From Liquorilactobacillus sicerae (GTDB lineage: Bacteria > Bacillota > Bacilli > Lactobacillales > Lactobacillaceae): a stretch of 64,000 bases of DNA. The DNA lies in contig NZ_JAHAVQ010000011.1 of NCBI RefSeq assembly GCF_029916425.1, positions 1-64,000 of the forward strand, read 5' to 3'. Both the position numbers and the translations under genes were made by a program. Below are positions 16,964 to 26,384 of the stretch, piece after piece (within the stretch, counting starts at the first letter, position 1; every line of letters begins with the position of its first letter). The notes below the pieces were generated by a model, which saw only the letters and a list, made by a program, of their open reading frames with translations, ran no database searches and had not been told where the DNA came from.

Positions 16964-17005
16964 TGGATCATTAAATTCAGTTTTGTTCTGAAATTTAATG
17001 ATCCA
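16964..17005. terminator. Bidirectional terminator between the MFS gene and leuA
   Basis: A 13-14 pair stem, TGGATCATTAAATT / AATTTAATGATCCA, lies between convergent genes with A-runs and T-runs on both sides. Confidence 0.85.
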
Positions 17006-17024
17006 ATTTTTTAGCTGCTAGTGC

Positions 17025-18194
17025 TTAATTTTGTTGCTTCATTGTTTCAAATTGCTGCATGATCTCTCGCAAGTCATCTTCGCCCACAATTGATTGATTA
17101 TCCGCAATGTGTTTGAAAATTGGGAAGATTTTTTTCATGTCATCCTTAGTTACTTGATAGCCAAGTTCTGACAATTTAACGGCGACTGCATGTGACCCTG
17201 ACAATTTACCTAACGGAATCGATGAATGGGCGATTCCAACACTTTGTGGTGTCAAGATTTCATAAGTTGCATGATTCTTCAAAAAGCCATCTTGATGAAT
17301 ACCTGATTCGTGTGAAAAAACATTTGAACCGGTGATTGGTTTATTATGGGGCAATGGCATTTTAGCTTTTTGACTGACCAATTTAGCCAACTCATAAGTT
17401 TTTTTCAAATCAACATGATTTCTTGCTTGGTAAAAATCATGACGAACATACATTGCAGCTGCTACTTCTTCCAGGGCTGTATTGCCAGCTCTTTCGCCGA
17501 TTCCATTAATCGTTCCTTCAATTCGTGTCGCACCGTGCCGGATCGACTCTAAAGCATTGGCCGTTGCCATTCCCAAATCATTGTGACAATGAACTGAAAA
17601 CGTCACTCGGTCAAATTCTGGAATATTTTCTTTCAGGTAATCGAACAAAGCGCCAAACTCATCCGGATTAGTATAGCCGGTGGTATCAGGTATATTAATT
17701 ACATCAGCGCCGGCAGTAATTGCTGTTCGCACAGCTTTGACTAAGAAGTCCCATTCGGTCCGAGTCGCATCTTCTGGAGAAAATTCGACGTGTTCAAAGT
17801 GTTGCCGTGCATAACTAACGCATGCCTGAATTTTTTTAATAACTTGCTCTTGGGTCATATGCAATTTTGACTCGCGATGAATTGGACTCGTGGCAATAAA
17901 AACATGAATCTGACCATGCGGAGCATCAGCCAAAGCCTTGATTACCGCATCAATGTCTTTTTTAACACAGCGTGCCAGACCAATCACATTGCAGTTAGTT
18001 ACTTCCTGTCCAATTCGTCGCACCGCATTAAAATCGTTTTCTGAAGTAACTGGAAAGCCAGCTTCAATTACATCGGCCCCCCAGTCAGCAATTTTTTGTG
18101 CCAACATAATTTTATCTTCAATTGAAAAATTAACACCAATTGTCTGTTCACCATCACGCAAAGTTGTATCAAAAAACTGAATCATTTTACTCAT
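17025..18194 (-). CDS. leuA: 2-isopropylmalate synthase, short form without regulatory domain
   Basis: A 389-residue enzyme condensing acetyl-CoA with 2-oxoisovalerate, the first step of leucine synthesis. Catalytic TIM-barrel motifs are FFDTTLRDGEQTIGVNFS, the metal ligands in VHCHNDLGMATANA, and NGIGERAGNTALEEV, followed by the SGIHQDGFLKN region. It stops at about 389 residues, whereas the usual enzyme has about 510; the C-terminal leucine-binding allosteric domain is absent. No other leu genes are next to it. Expression is set by the leucine attenuator at 18229-18400. Homocitrate or citramalate synthase activity is possible, but the leucine leader supports LeuA. Confidence 0.88.
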   Translation of the reverse strand: MSKMIQFFDTTLRDGEQTIGVNFSIEDKIMLAQKIADWGADVIEAGFPVTSENDFNAVRRIGQEVTNCNVIGLARCVKKDIDAVIKALADAPHGQIHVFIATSPIHRESKLHMTQEQVIKKIQACVSYARQHFEHVEFSPEDATRTEWDFLVKAVRTAITAGADVINIPDTTGYTNPDEFGALFDYLKENIPEFDRVTFSVHCHNDLGMATANALESIRHGATRIEGTINGIGERAGNTALEEVAAAMYVRHDFYQARNHVDLKKTYELAKLVSQKAKMPLPHNKPITGSNVFSHESGIHQDGFLKNHATYEILTPQSVGIAHSSIPLGKLSGSHAVAVKLSELGYQVTKDDMKKIFPIFKHIADNQSIVGEDDLREIMQQFETMKQQN

Positions 18195-18235
18195 ATTAAA
18201 TTCTTCCCCCTATGGATTTAAAATTTGTTAAAATA

Positions 18236-18268
18236 AAAACGCCCCATTCAGGTAGAATGAGACGTTTT
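18236..18268 (-). terminator. Attenuator terminator of leuA
   Basis: On the minus strand, AAAACGTCTCATTC pairs with GAATGGGGCGTTTT (14 pairs, two G-U) around TACCT, followed by TTTTATTTT. The 5' arm overlaps CATTCTAC (18252-18259), which can instead pair with GTAGAATG (18282-18289), forming a mutually exclusive antiterminator. Confidence 0.85.
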
Positions 18269-18331
18269 GTCTTTCGAGCCCCATTCTACTAACGCGAAAT
18301 AGGACTCGACATTATCTGTCAGAGTCCTCGG

Positions 18332-18385
18332 TCATAGTAGTAGGGCAAAATCAATTACATAATTAAATTTCCACTGCTTTTTCAT
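18332..18385 (-). CDS. Leucine leader peptide (leuL-type)
   Basis: A 17-residue ORF, MKKQWKFNYVIDFALLL, ending in three consecutive CTA leucine codons and TGA. The ATG follows GGGAG at nine bases. A promoter (TTGACT, 17 bases, TAAATT) lies just upstream at 18418-18446. Terminal runs of regulatory codons are the hallmark of attenuation leader peptides; stalling at CTA when charged leucyl-tRNA is scarce would allow leuA transcription. The CTACTA run and the adjacent GCCC can pair with TAGTAG...GGGC in the downstream segment, linking translation to RNA folding. Confidence 0.88.
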   Translation of the reverse strand: MKKQWKFNYVIDFALLL

Positions 18386-18417
18386 TTACGAAGACTCCCT
18401 TCTCAGTTATTTCTTTT

Positions 18418-18446
18418 AATTTAATATTTTTTTAATTAAAAGTCAA
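18418..18446 (-). promoter_or_regulatory. Promoter of the leuA leader
   Basis: The -35 TTGACT (18441-18446) and -10 TAAATT are separated by 17 bases on the minus strand, upstream of the leader-peptide ribosome site. Confidence 0.65.
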
Positions 18447-18487
18447 GCCTTTTCTTAATAAAAAAAGTTTTTTCTCAGAAATAACTT

Positions 18488-18703
18488 TCAATTTCTCAAA
18501 TTATGGCAACGTGTTTGATAGGTTTCCCAATCAATTTCACCACTCGCATACTTTTCATCAAGGACTTTTTTGGCTGAGCTGGTCTTTCTAGTCAAACCAA
18601 AAACTAGACTGCTGAAAATGACAACAAATACTAATAAAGCAGTGATTGTTAACCAAAAACTACTGCCCATAAAACCATAATTGGAACAAAAGCGCCACAT
18701 CAT
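18488..18703 (-). CDS. SHOCT-domain membrane protein
   Basis: A 71-residue protein: one membrane helix (about 18-38) followed by a C-terminal SHOCT motif, AKKVLDEKYASGEIDWETYQTR. SHOCT tails are short oligomerisation segments often found on small membrane proteins. The ATG at 18703 is chosen because GGAGG lies 11 bases upstream; a longer version from 18739 lacks a ribosome site. Monocistronic. Function unknown. Confidence 0.75.
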   Translation of the reverse strand: MMWRFCSNYGFMGSSFWLTITALLVFVVIFSSLVFGLTRKTSSAKKVLDEKYASGEIDWETYQTRCHNLRN

Positions 18704-18806
18704 TCTCAAACTCACCTCCTGTAAATGCCTCAAATTCATTATACATTTTGTTTATTTTGATTACAATTGTCATCAGGGCTTGAGAAAGATTAAGCTCAGT
18801 TAAGGA

Positions 18807-19112
18807 TGTTATAATCAACTAAAACTTACTTTTAAGACATGTGGTTATAAGTCAAGATGAATTTTAGCTCTTTGAAAACTGAATATGCTTGTTGAAAACC
18901 GGAAAAACGTTCACTAACTAAGCCTTTGAAACTTCCTGACTGATGCTGACTCCAGGCTAGACCTGTGCGTAGTTTTCAGTTTAATTTCAGCGCTGAAACG
19001 CTCTATTTGACCGATTTCAGCAATGATACCGGTAGCGTGAACCTGTCCGATCCGAGAAAAAAGTCTATACCAGTTGACCAAAGCCAATGACAATTAGAGA
19101 GTAACATGTGGT
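18807..19112 (+). other. Unexplained structured leader upstream of the aminotransferase
   Basis: An extended -10 element (TGTTATAAT, 18807-18815) opens about 360 bases of non-coding sequence before the aminotransferase gene. It holds the phrase CTCTTTGAAAACTGAATAT, which resembles the leader found before 23S rRNA in lactobacilli. AAACTGAATATGC (18876-18888) can pair with GCGTAGTTTTCAGTTT, there is a perfect palindrome TTTCAGCGCTGAAA (18985-18998), and ACATGTGGT occurs as a direct repeat at 18837 and 19104. No known riboswitch, T-box, 6S, SRP, RNase P or tmRNA signature was recognised. Confidence 0.5.
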
Positions 19113-19182
19113 ATTCAAAAAACAAGTATCTTTAGTAAAAGATGTGTAACTTATAAACATATAATACGAGGAGGAAATGATC

Positions 19183-20013
19183 ATGTATGTTTTATGGAAT
19201 AATCAGATTATTGAACGCTCAGCAGTCAAAATTGATATTGAGGATCGCGGGTATCAATTTGGTGATGGATTATACGAGGCAATCAGACTTTATAACGGTA
19301 AACTCTTCATGTATAACGAGCACTTCGACCGCTTGGAACGCTGTGCCAAAAAAATTCGACTCGATCTCCCTTTCTCTCGTTCAGAGTTGTTCCAAAGATT
19401 AGTAAAATTAGTTGCCATTGAAAAACTAAGCGATGGAGAGGTTTATCTTCAAGTAACTCGTGGCATATCTTCTCCACGAAATCACCTTTTTCCAGTTAAT
19501 TCACAACCCGTTTTGACAGCAAATATTACGCCATTTTCCCGACCAGTCACACTTCAGCGACAAGGCAAAACGGCTTGTTTAGTCAAAGACCAGCGCTGGT
19601 TGCACTGTGACATTAAATCTTTGAGTTTGTTAGGTAACCTATTATCACTTGATGAAGCAATTCAACGTGGTTTTGACGACGCTCTTTTAGTCAGAGATGG
19701 TTACTTTACAGAGGCCTCTGCTTCTAATCTTTGGTTTGTGATCAACGGTTGCTTGTATACTCATCAAGATGGGCCATTGGTCTTGCCGGGTATCACTAAA
19801 ATGCAACTGCTTCGGATCATTCATCATGAACAGTTGCCGGTCAAAGAAATTGCTGTCCCAGTTAGTGACCTTGATCAAATTGAAGAATGCTTTTTAACTA
19901 ACTCAATTGAAGAAATCATTCCGGTCATTTCAATTGATGGAAAATTAATTGGGAATGGACACCCAGGCAAATTAACCAAATTACTGCAACAAAAGTATCT
20001 TGAACAAATCTAA
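19183..20013 (+). CDS. dat: D-amino-acid (D-alanine) aminotransferase
   Basis: A 276-residue fold-type IV PLP enzyme that interconverts D-alanine and D-glutamate with their keto acids, feeding peptidoglycan synthesis. N-terminal YVLWNNQIIERSAVKIDIEDRGYQFGDG is typical; PLP Lys145 is in CDIKSLSLLGN, matching the Lys145 of the Bacillus enzyme, and EASASNLWFV and LPGITKMQLL follow. The ATG at 19183 is chosen over 19177 because GGAGG would be too close to the latter. It sits behind the long structured region at 18807-19112, so it may be subject to leader control. Confidence 0.9.
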   Translation: MYVLWNNQIIERSAVKIDIEDRGYQFGDGLYEAIRLYNGKLFMYNEHFDRLERCAKKIRLDLPFSRSELFQRLVKLVAIEKLSDGEVYLQVTRGISSPRNHLFPVNSQPVLTANITPFSRPVTLQRQGKTACLVKDQRWLHCDIKSLSLLGNLLSLDEAIQRGFDDALLVRDGYFTEASASNLWFVINGCLYTHQDGPLVLPGITKMQLLRIIHHEQLPVKEIAVPVSDLDQIEECFLTNSIEEIIPVISIDGKLIGNGHPGKLTKLLQQKYLEQI

Positions 20014-20639
20014 TTTTTAATAAAAAGTTTTTTGGAATCTTGAAGTGTGATCAAAAATGATGGTAGATAGAGAATGTCTAAAAACAAGCATTGTAAAACA
20101 CTAATCGCAGTTTGGCTGGTGATCCAATCAGTTTCTAACAAAAATCCACCTAAGATTCCTCCCAAAAGACAGACTGCTAAAAATTTTGTCCATACAGGCT
20201 GATTCTTTTGCCTGGCCAGGATTAATAAACAAAAATTAATTGCTAACAAAGCGCCACTCCCAATCCCAGAACCCAAAGCATGTAGAAAACTATGCCAGTT
20301 GGCAAAATAATCAGCGCCGTAATTGAAAAAAGCAGTCATCAAGCAATCACCAATCCCGTAAACTGCAATTAAGCTACCGAATAACCAGCCAGACAATTTA
20401 AATTCATTTTTAAAGCGCTCAAAAAAATATGGAGCTGAAAAAATAAATAAACTGCCATCAATTATTTCCCAACGCTTGAAAGCCGCTTGCATTGGCATTC
20501 CATTTTGCCCTAGCTGACTTAAAAGAACTGCATGATGACTGCCGCCAGTACTAAAAAAATTCATAAAAAATGGTAGACTGATTTCACGCAAAAAAACAAC
20601 TAACAAAATCAAACAGCCGTATTTTTTTAAAATTTGCAT
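20010..20639 (-). CDS. Six-helix membrane protein, family not recognised
   Basis: A 209-residue hydrophobic protein with about six helices and no catalytic motif I can recognise. The segment FFNYGADYFANWHSFLHALGSGIG has a DUF998-like feel, but I would not assign it. It converges on dat, with the two stop regions overlapping by four bases. It is probably a stand-alone inner-membrane protein. Confidence 0.65.
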   Translation of the reverse strand: MQILKKYGCLILLVVFLREISLPFFMNFFSTGGSHHAVLLSQLGQNGMPMQAAFKRWEIIDGSLFIFSAPYFFERFKNEFKLSGWLFGSLIAVYGIGDCLMTAFFNYGADYFANWHSFLHALGSGIGSGALLAINFCLLILARQKNQPVWTKFLAVCLLGGILGGFLLETDWITSQTAISVLQCLFLDILYLPSFLITLQDSKKLFIKN

Positions 20640-20657
20640 GCTATCACGACCTTACTT

Positions 20658-20683
20658 GACAGATTGAAGGCTCGCAATCTGTC
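20658..20683 (+). terminator. Plus-strand terminator beyond the antisense gene
   Basis: GACAGATT / AATCTGTC with a 10-base loop is followed by TTTTTT on the plus strand. No plus-strand gene ends nearby except dat, 645 bases upstream. Confidence 0.65.
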
Positions 20684-20696
20684 TTTTTTATCCTTA

Positions 20697-21638
20697 TTAA
20701 AACAGTTTAATCAATCCGACACCCAAAAGCATTATGATGATTCCTAGTAACTGCACCGGCACGACTGGAATTTTGGGTGCGCGTAACCAACCAAATTGGT
20801 CAACCAACAAACTGCCAGAAATCATACCAATCAAAACGACCACCACAGTTAAGCCAGTACCAATAATCGGTGCTAAATATGCATTGCCCAAAACAAACAG
20901 AGCTCCTAAAATTCCGCCTAACCAGATCCACCACGGATAATTAATTATTATTTGCTGATTTAAATTGACACGGTGTTCTTTCAACCAGACAATTAGCCAT
21001 AGTGTGATTGTCCCAATTAAAAATGAAATCAAAGCAGCTTTAAGTGCTGAATTTAAAATAACTCCTAAATGACCATTGATTGCTGTTTGCATAGCGCTCA
21101 ACATCCCGGTGCCAATTCCTAAAAGTTGCCAGGGTAATTTTCTAGTTGATTTTAAACTTGGCGAACCAAGCTGACTTTTACGCTGATCAAGCCAATTTTT
21201 AATAGCAACTGCCATAATCACTCCAATGGCAACTAGAAATACCCCCAATAGTCGAATTAATGTCAATGGATGTTTAGTCGTTTCAAACCAGCCAAAGTTA
21301 TCAATCAACATGCTCATAATCAATTGCCCAACTACTGGCATGATCACCGTTTGGACACTTCCTAAATAAGGAAATAAAATAATATTACCCGTTAAATAAA
21401 TAACTCCTAAAAATCCGCCTATCCAGATCCACCATGGTTGTGCACTGATAAAATTTGCTGGGATCAATAAACCTTGGCGTAAAACTAATAAGATCAAAGT
21501 TAAAAAAATTGTCCCAAATGAAAATGAAATCATTGAAGAGGCCAGTGAGGATGAAACTGCTTTTCTCAACTGCGAATTGATTGCCGTCTGCAGTGGTGCA
21601 CCGATCCCAATCAATAATCCCATAGCTAATAAATACAT
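20697..21638 (-). CDS. DMT-family transporter with two DUF606/YdcZ repeats
   Basis: A 313-residue membrane protein of ten helices made of two tandem homologous halves. The repeats share PLQTAINSQLRK / AMQTAINGHLG, PWWIWIGGFLGVIYLTGN / PWWIWLGGILGALFVLGN, and the QLI.S.L.DNFGW / GMISGSLLVDQFGW pair. This is the YdcZ arrangement of the drug/metabolite superfamily. The ATG at 21638 has GGTGGAG upstream, unlike the longer start. Substrate unknown. Confidence 0.85.
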   Translation of the reverse strand: MYLLAMGLLIGIGAPLQTAINSQLRKAVSSSLASSMISFSFGTIFLTLILLVLRQGLLIPANFISAQPWWIWIGGFLGVIYLTGNIILFPYLGSVQTVIMPVVGQLIMSMLIDNFGWFETTKHPLTLIRLLGVFLVAIGVIMAVAIKNWLDQRKSQLGSPSLKSTRKLPWQLLGIGTGMLSAMQTAINGHLGVILNSALKAALISFLIGTITLWLIVWLKEHRVNLNQQIIINYPWWIWLGGILGALFVLGNAYLAPIIGTGLTVVVVLIGMISGSLLVDQFGWLRAPKIPVVPVQLLGIIIMLLGVGLIKLF

Positions 21639-21720
21639 CACTTCTCCACCCTTCATTTTGCAAAATCTATTTTAGCACTTAATTTCTCCAAAACTCAAAA
21701 GCTTTTATTAAGTAAATCAA

Positions 21721-21766
21721 ACAGCAGTCAGAAAAAAATGATTCACTTTTCCAAACTGCTGCTGTT
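21721..21766 (-). terminator. Hairpin downstream of mgsA
   Basis: AACAGCAGT / ACTGCTGCTGTT arms around a 26-base loop, with only a weak T-rich tail on the minus strand. Confidence 0.45.
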
Positions 21767-21807
21767 GAAACTAATATTTTAGGAACTTAAAATCAATGCT
21801 TGTACTG

Positions 21808-22218
21808 TTAAATTGCTGGATTTTTACGACTCCAGCGGCGATAATCAAACATTCCTGCTTGCAAGCCACGCAATAAAACCTCTGCTGTACTGATATTAGT
21901 AGCAATTGGTATTTCATGAACATCGGCTAACCTAATCAAAGCATTAATATCTGGTTCATGTGGTTGCGCTTCCAATGGATCTCGCAAAAAAATAATCAAA
22001 TCCATTTGATCTTCTGAGACCAAAGCACCAATCTGTTGATCACCGCCGTAAGGTCCAGAATTAAAGCAATGGATTTGCAAACCAGTTGCTGCCATAACTT
22101 TTTTTCCAGTTGTCCCGGTAGCAAATAGTTCATTTTGAGCTAAAATCTGCTTATAAGCAGTTGCCAATAAAATCATGGTTTTTTTCTTGCGATCATGAGC
22201 AATTAAAGCAATTTTCAT
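21808..22218 (-). CDS. mgsA: Methylglyoxal synthase
   Basis: A 136-residue enzyme converting dihydroxyacetone phosphate to methylglyoxal and phosphate, a bypass used when sugar phosphates accumulate. Family motifs are [11 protein letters not shown] with the first catalytic Asp/His region, [11 protein letters not shown] for phosphate binding, [11 protein letters not shown], and [15 protein letters not shown] containing the catalytic Asp. It is transcribed divergently from uspA. Its role fits with the phosphorylated-sugar and DHA pathways elsewhere in the window. Confidence 0.95.
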   Translation of the reverse strand: MKIALIAHDRKKKTMILLATAYKQILAQNELFATGTTGKKVMAATGLQIHCFNSGPYGGDQQIGALVSEDQMDLIIFLRDPLEAQPHEPDINALIRLADVHEIPIATNISTAEVLLRGLQAGMFDYRRWSRKNPAI

Positions 22219-22410
22219 TCTATAACCTTCCTTTTATGATCTTTACCTTAGATTAAAACTTTGAAATTAAATTTGTCAAGCAGGTTGTTATCAAAAGTTA
22301 TCAATGAAAATTTTTTAAAATAATAAAGAAGTGTAACCGCTGGAATGTCAACATTTATGTTATAATTAAATTGTAATAAATGACTGTTCACTTTGAAAGG
22401 AGTCTTGGTT

Positions 22411-22836
22411 ATGTATAAGAATATTTTAATTGGGATCGATGGTTCAAAACAAGCCAAACAAGCATTTGAAGTTGGTTGCAGTTTAGCTAAAGCTTTAAGT
22501 GCTAAAGTTAGCCTTTTATGGGTCGTCAATCGTGATCGCAGTATGGATGTTTCATTTGGTGTTGGTGCCGAATTCTATCAGGATGTTGCTGATCAGGCCA
22601 AAGAAAAAATCAAGCCTTACCAAGACGCAGCTAAGGAAAAGGGCATTGAAGTCAAAGCTGAGGTTTTGATTGGCAATGTCAAAGAGGTGCTATCAGATAC
22701 CTACCCCAAAGAACATCAAATTGATTTGATCGTCATTGGACAAACTGGCATGAATAGTATTGAAAAAGTAGTTGTCGGATCACATACTAGTTATGTAGTT
22801 AGAAATTCTGCTTGTGATGTTTTAGTTGTAAAATAA
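22411..22836 (+). CDS. Universal stress protein UspA family
   Basis: A 141-residue single-domain Usp. The nucleotide-binding pattern is present: NILIGIDGSKQAKQAF at the start and VIGQTGMNSIEKVVVGSHTSYVVRNSACDVLVVK at the end (G2xG9xGS type, so probably an ATP binder). The ATG at 22411 follows AAAGGAG by eight bases; the in-frame TTG at 22393 lies upstream of this site. An extended -10 (TGTTATAAT) lies near 22356. A strong terminator follows at 22860. Confidence 0.9.
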   Translation: MYKNILIGIDGSKQAKQAFEVGCSLAKALSAKVSLLWVVNRDRSMDVSFGVGAEFYQDVADQAKEKIKPYQDAAKEKGIEVKAEVLIGNVKEVLSDTYPKEHQIDLIVIGQTGMNSIEKVVVGSHTSYVVRNSACDVLVVK

Positions 22837-22859
22837 ATTTTGATTTTCCGTTAATAAAA

Positions 22860-22896
22860 TCGGGGAAATAACACTTTAAACATGTTATTTCCCCGA
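22860..22896. terminator. Bidirectional terminator between uspA and the GH1 gene
   Basis: A perfect 14-pair stem, TCGGGGAAATAACA / TGTTATTTCCCCGA, with A/T-rich flanks lies between convergent genes. Confidence 0.9.
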
Positions 22897-22908
22897 CTTT
22901 ATTACTTT

Positions 22909-24393
<1,485 letters not shown>

Positions 24394-24419
24394 TTATCTT
24401 TTAAAACAGTTAATAAGGC

Positions 24420-26258
24420 CTACTTTGTTTTTGGTTCTAATTGTAATAGCCAGTTATCTTTTGCAGCAGTTTTTGACGTTGTGGTAATCTGATACTGCTT
24501 ACTATTGGTAATTACCAGCATTATGGTTGGATCATAACCTGCCTGTTTGATTTTATCCAGATCAAATTTAACTAATTTTTGCTTTACCTTAACATGTTGC
24601 TCTTTCTTTACTAATGTTTCGAAATACTTGCCATTTAACTTAACGGTATCAATTCCAATGTGTAGTAAAACCTCAACTCCAGAATCAGAAATCAATCCAA
24701 TCGCATGGCCAGTTGGATAAACGGCACTAATGGTTCCGGTGATAGGTGATTTAAGAATTCCATCAGTTGGAACGATCGCAATTCCTTTGCCCATTGCTTC
24801 AGAAGCAAAGACTTGATCATGAACACTGGTCAAAGGAATAATTGTCCCATCGACCGGTGACGTAACAATTTCACCAGTTTGAGCTTGGTTTTGATCATTA
24901 GCAGATGTTGGAAGATCTTTTTTTTCAAAGCCAAAAAAATATGTCAAAACTGCAGCCAGTACAAATGCAACACTAATTCCAATAATTACCCCAATGAAAC
25001 CTTTCCCTAAATAGGTTGGCAAAGCTAATAAACTTGGCAACGTGAATGAACTGGCTTTAACTTTAAAAGCACCAATAATCGCACCGCCTAAGCCACCAGC
25101 AATCACGGCACAAACAAATGGCCGTTTCATTTTCAAAGTAATTCCATAAATAATTGGTTCAGTGATTCCAAAGACACCAGTAACAACACCAGAACCAGCT
25201 AATGTTTTTTGTTTTTCATCTTTGGTTTTTAGAAAAACTCCCAAAGCAGCTCCTGCTTGTGAAAGGACTGCTGCTGCTAAAATTGGCAACAAGGGATCAT
25301 AACCCATTTTAGCAATATTGTTCATCATAACTGGTACAAAAGTCCAGTGAACTCCAAAAATAACGAATACTTGCCAAAATGCCCCCATGATCACGCCAGC
25401 AATCACTGGTGCAAAATTATAAACACCACTAACTGCATTAGCTAACATATTACTGATTCCCGAACCAAGCGGTCCAACAACGATCAAAGTCAAAGGAACC
25501 ATGATGATCAAAGAAAATAATGGTGTAAAGATATTTTGAATTGCGTCTGGGAAAATTTTATCTAAGACTGGCTGCAAATATGATAAGACCCAGACAGCCA
25601 GCAAAATAGGAATAACCGATGATGTATAAGTCGTTGGCACTACCGGTATTCCAAGAAAGTGCAAGGTTTGCGACTTGGTGGCAACTGTTACCATGGTTGG
25701 ATAGACTAAGGCAGCTGCTAAGGAAACAGCAACAAATTGATTGACTTTTAAACGTTTGGCAGCGGTAAAGGCTAAGAAAATTGGCAAGAAATTAAACAGC
25801 GCGTCCCCGGCTGCATACCAAATTTCGTAAGTGCCGCTAGTTGTTTTCAGCCAGTCCAAAGCAACTAATAAAGCTAATAAACCCTTTAAAATACCAGCTC
25901 CCGCCATTGCTCCGAGAAAAGGAGTAAATGTTCCCGAAATAAAAGCAATAAAGCGATTAACTAGCGAGTCTTTTTTAGCGTCAGTTGTAGCTGCTTGACT
26001 TTCTTTGTTGTCCAAACCAGCTTGATTAGCCAAAGCATCAAAAACTTTACCAACTGAATTTCCAATCACGACTTGATATTGCCCAGCTGACTTAACTACT
26101 GTAATAACTCCAGGAATGTTTTCAATTTCTTCAGTTTTAGCTTGATCTTCATTAACTAGTTTGAATCGTAAACGGGTTGCACAATGCCAAGCAGTATTAA
26201 TATTTTCTTTGCCGCCAACATTTTGTAAAATTTTTGCAGCTATATCTTCGTAATTCAT
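24420..26258 (-). CDS. bglP: PTS beta-glucoside transporter EIIBCA
   Basis: A 612-residue three-domain permease. EIIB (about 1-90) carries the phosphorylated Cys in NTAWHCATRLRF; EIIC (about 105-450) has ten helices with GVFGITEPIIYGITL; EIIA (about 475-610) has its His in VLLHIGIDTVKLNGKYF. It imports and phosphorylates aryl- or beta-glucosides such as salicin, arbutin or cellobiose. The ATG at 26258 is preferred to GTG 26267 for spacing after GAGGTG. Transcription into it is controlled by the LicT element and terminator at 26290-26373. Confidence 0.95.
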   Translation of the reverse strand: MNYEDIAAKILQNVGGKENINTAWHCATRLRFKLVNEDQAKTEEIENIPGVITVVKSAGQYQVVIGNSVGKVFDALANQAGLDNKESQAATTDAKKDSLVNRFIAFISGTFTPFLGAMAGAGILKGLLALLVALDWLKTTSGTYEIWYAAGDALFNFLPIFLAFTAAKRLKVNQFVAVSLAAALVYPTMVTVATKSQTLHFLGIPVVPTTYTSSVIPILLAVWVLSYLQPVLDKIFPDAIQNIFTPLFSLIIMVPLTLIVVGPLGSGISNMLANAVSGVYNFAPVIAGVIMGAFWQVFVIFGVHWTFVPVMMNNIAKMGYDPLLPILAAAVLSQAGAALGVFLKTKDEKQKTLAGSGVVTGVFGITEPIIYGITLKMKRPFVCAVIAGGLGGAIIGAFKVKASSFTLPSLLALPTYLGKGFIGVIIGISVAFVLAAVLTYFFGFEKKDLPTSANDQNQAQTGEIVTSPVDGTIIPLTSVHDQVFASEAMGKGIAIVPTDGILKSPITGTISAVYPTGHAIGLISDSGVEVLLHIGIDTVKLNGKYFETLVKKEQHVKVKQKLVKFDLDKIKQAGYDPTIMLVITNSKQYQITTTSKTAAKDNWLLQLEPKTK

Positions 26259-26289
26259 TTTTCTCACCTCATAAATTTTTTTGCAAAAT

Positions 26290-26350
26290 AAAACTCAGTC
26301 AAAAAGCTAAATCACCTCCACTAGGAAATTCAAACTTTTGACTGAGTTTT
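26290..26350 (-). terminator. Conditional terminator before bglP
   Basis: On the minus strand AAAACTCAGTCAAAAG pairs with CTTTTTGACTGAGTTTT, followed by a T-rich ATTTTG. The 5' arm overlaps the antitermination element at 26345-26373. Confidence 0.85.
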
Positions 26351-26373
26351 GCCTAATTTAATAGTTACAACCT
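26345..26373 (-). promoter_or_regulatory. Ribonucleic antiterminator (RAT) upstream of bglP
   Basis: The minus strand shows AGGTTGTAACT, then about nine bases, then AGGCAAAACT, which matches the bipartite RAT of BglG/LicT proteins. Its 3' end overlaps the terminator 5' arm, so binding of LicT would prevent termination. Confidence 0.8.
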
Positions 26374-26384
26374 CATTATAATAA

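Noticed and set aside
18870-18890. 23S-leader-like phrase suggested an rRNA operon
   Set aside because: No 16S, 23S or 5S sequence nearby; only a short similarity.
18837-19112. Direct repeats and structure suggested a CRISPR array or tracrRNA
   Set aside because: Only one pair of nine-base repeats, no spacers and no cas genes in the window.
18807-19112. T-box upstream of the aminotransferase
   Set aside because: No GGTGGNACC T-box sequence or terminator before the gene; only the ECF operon has one.
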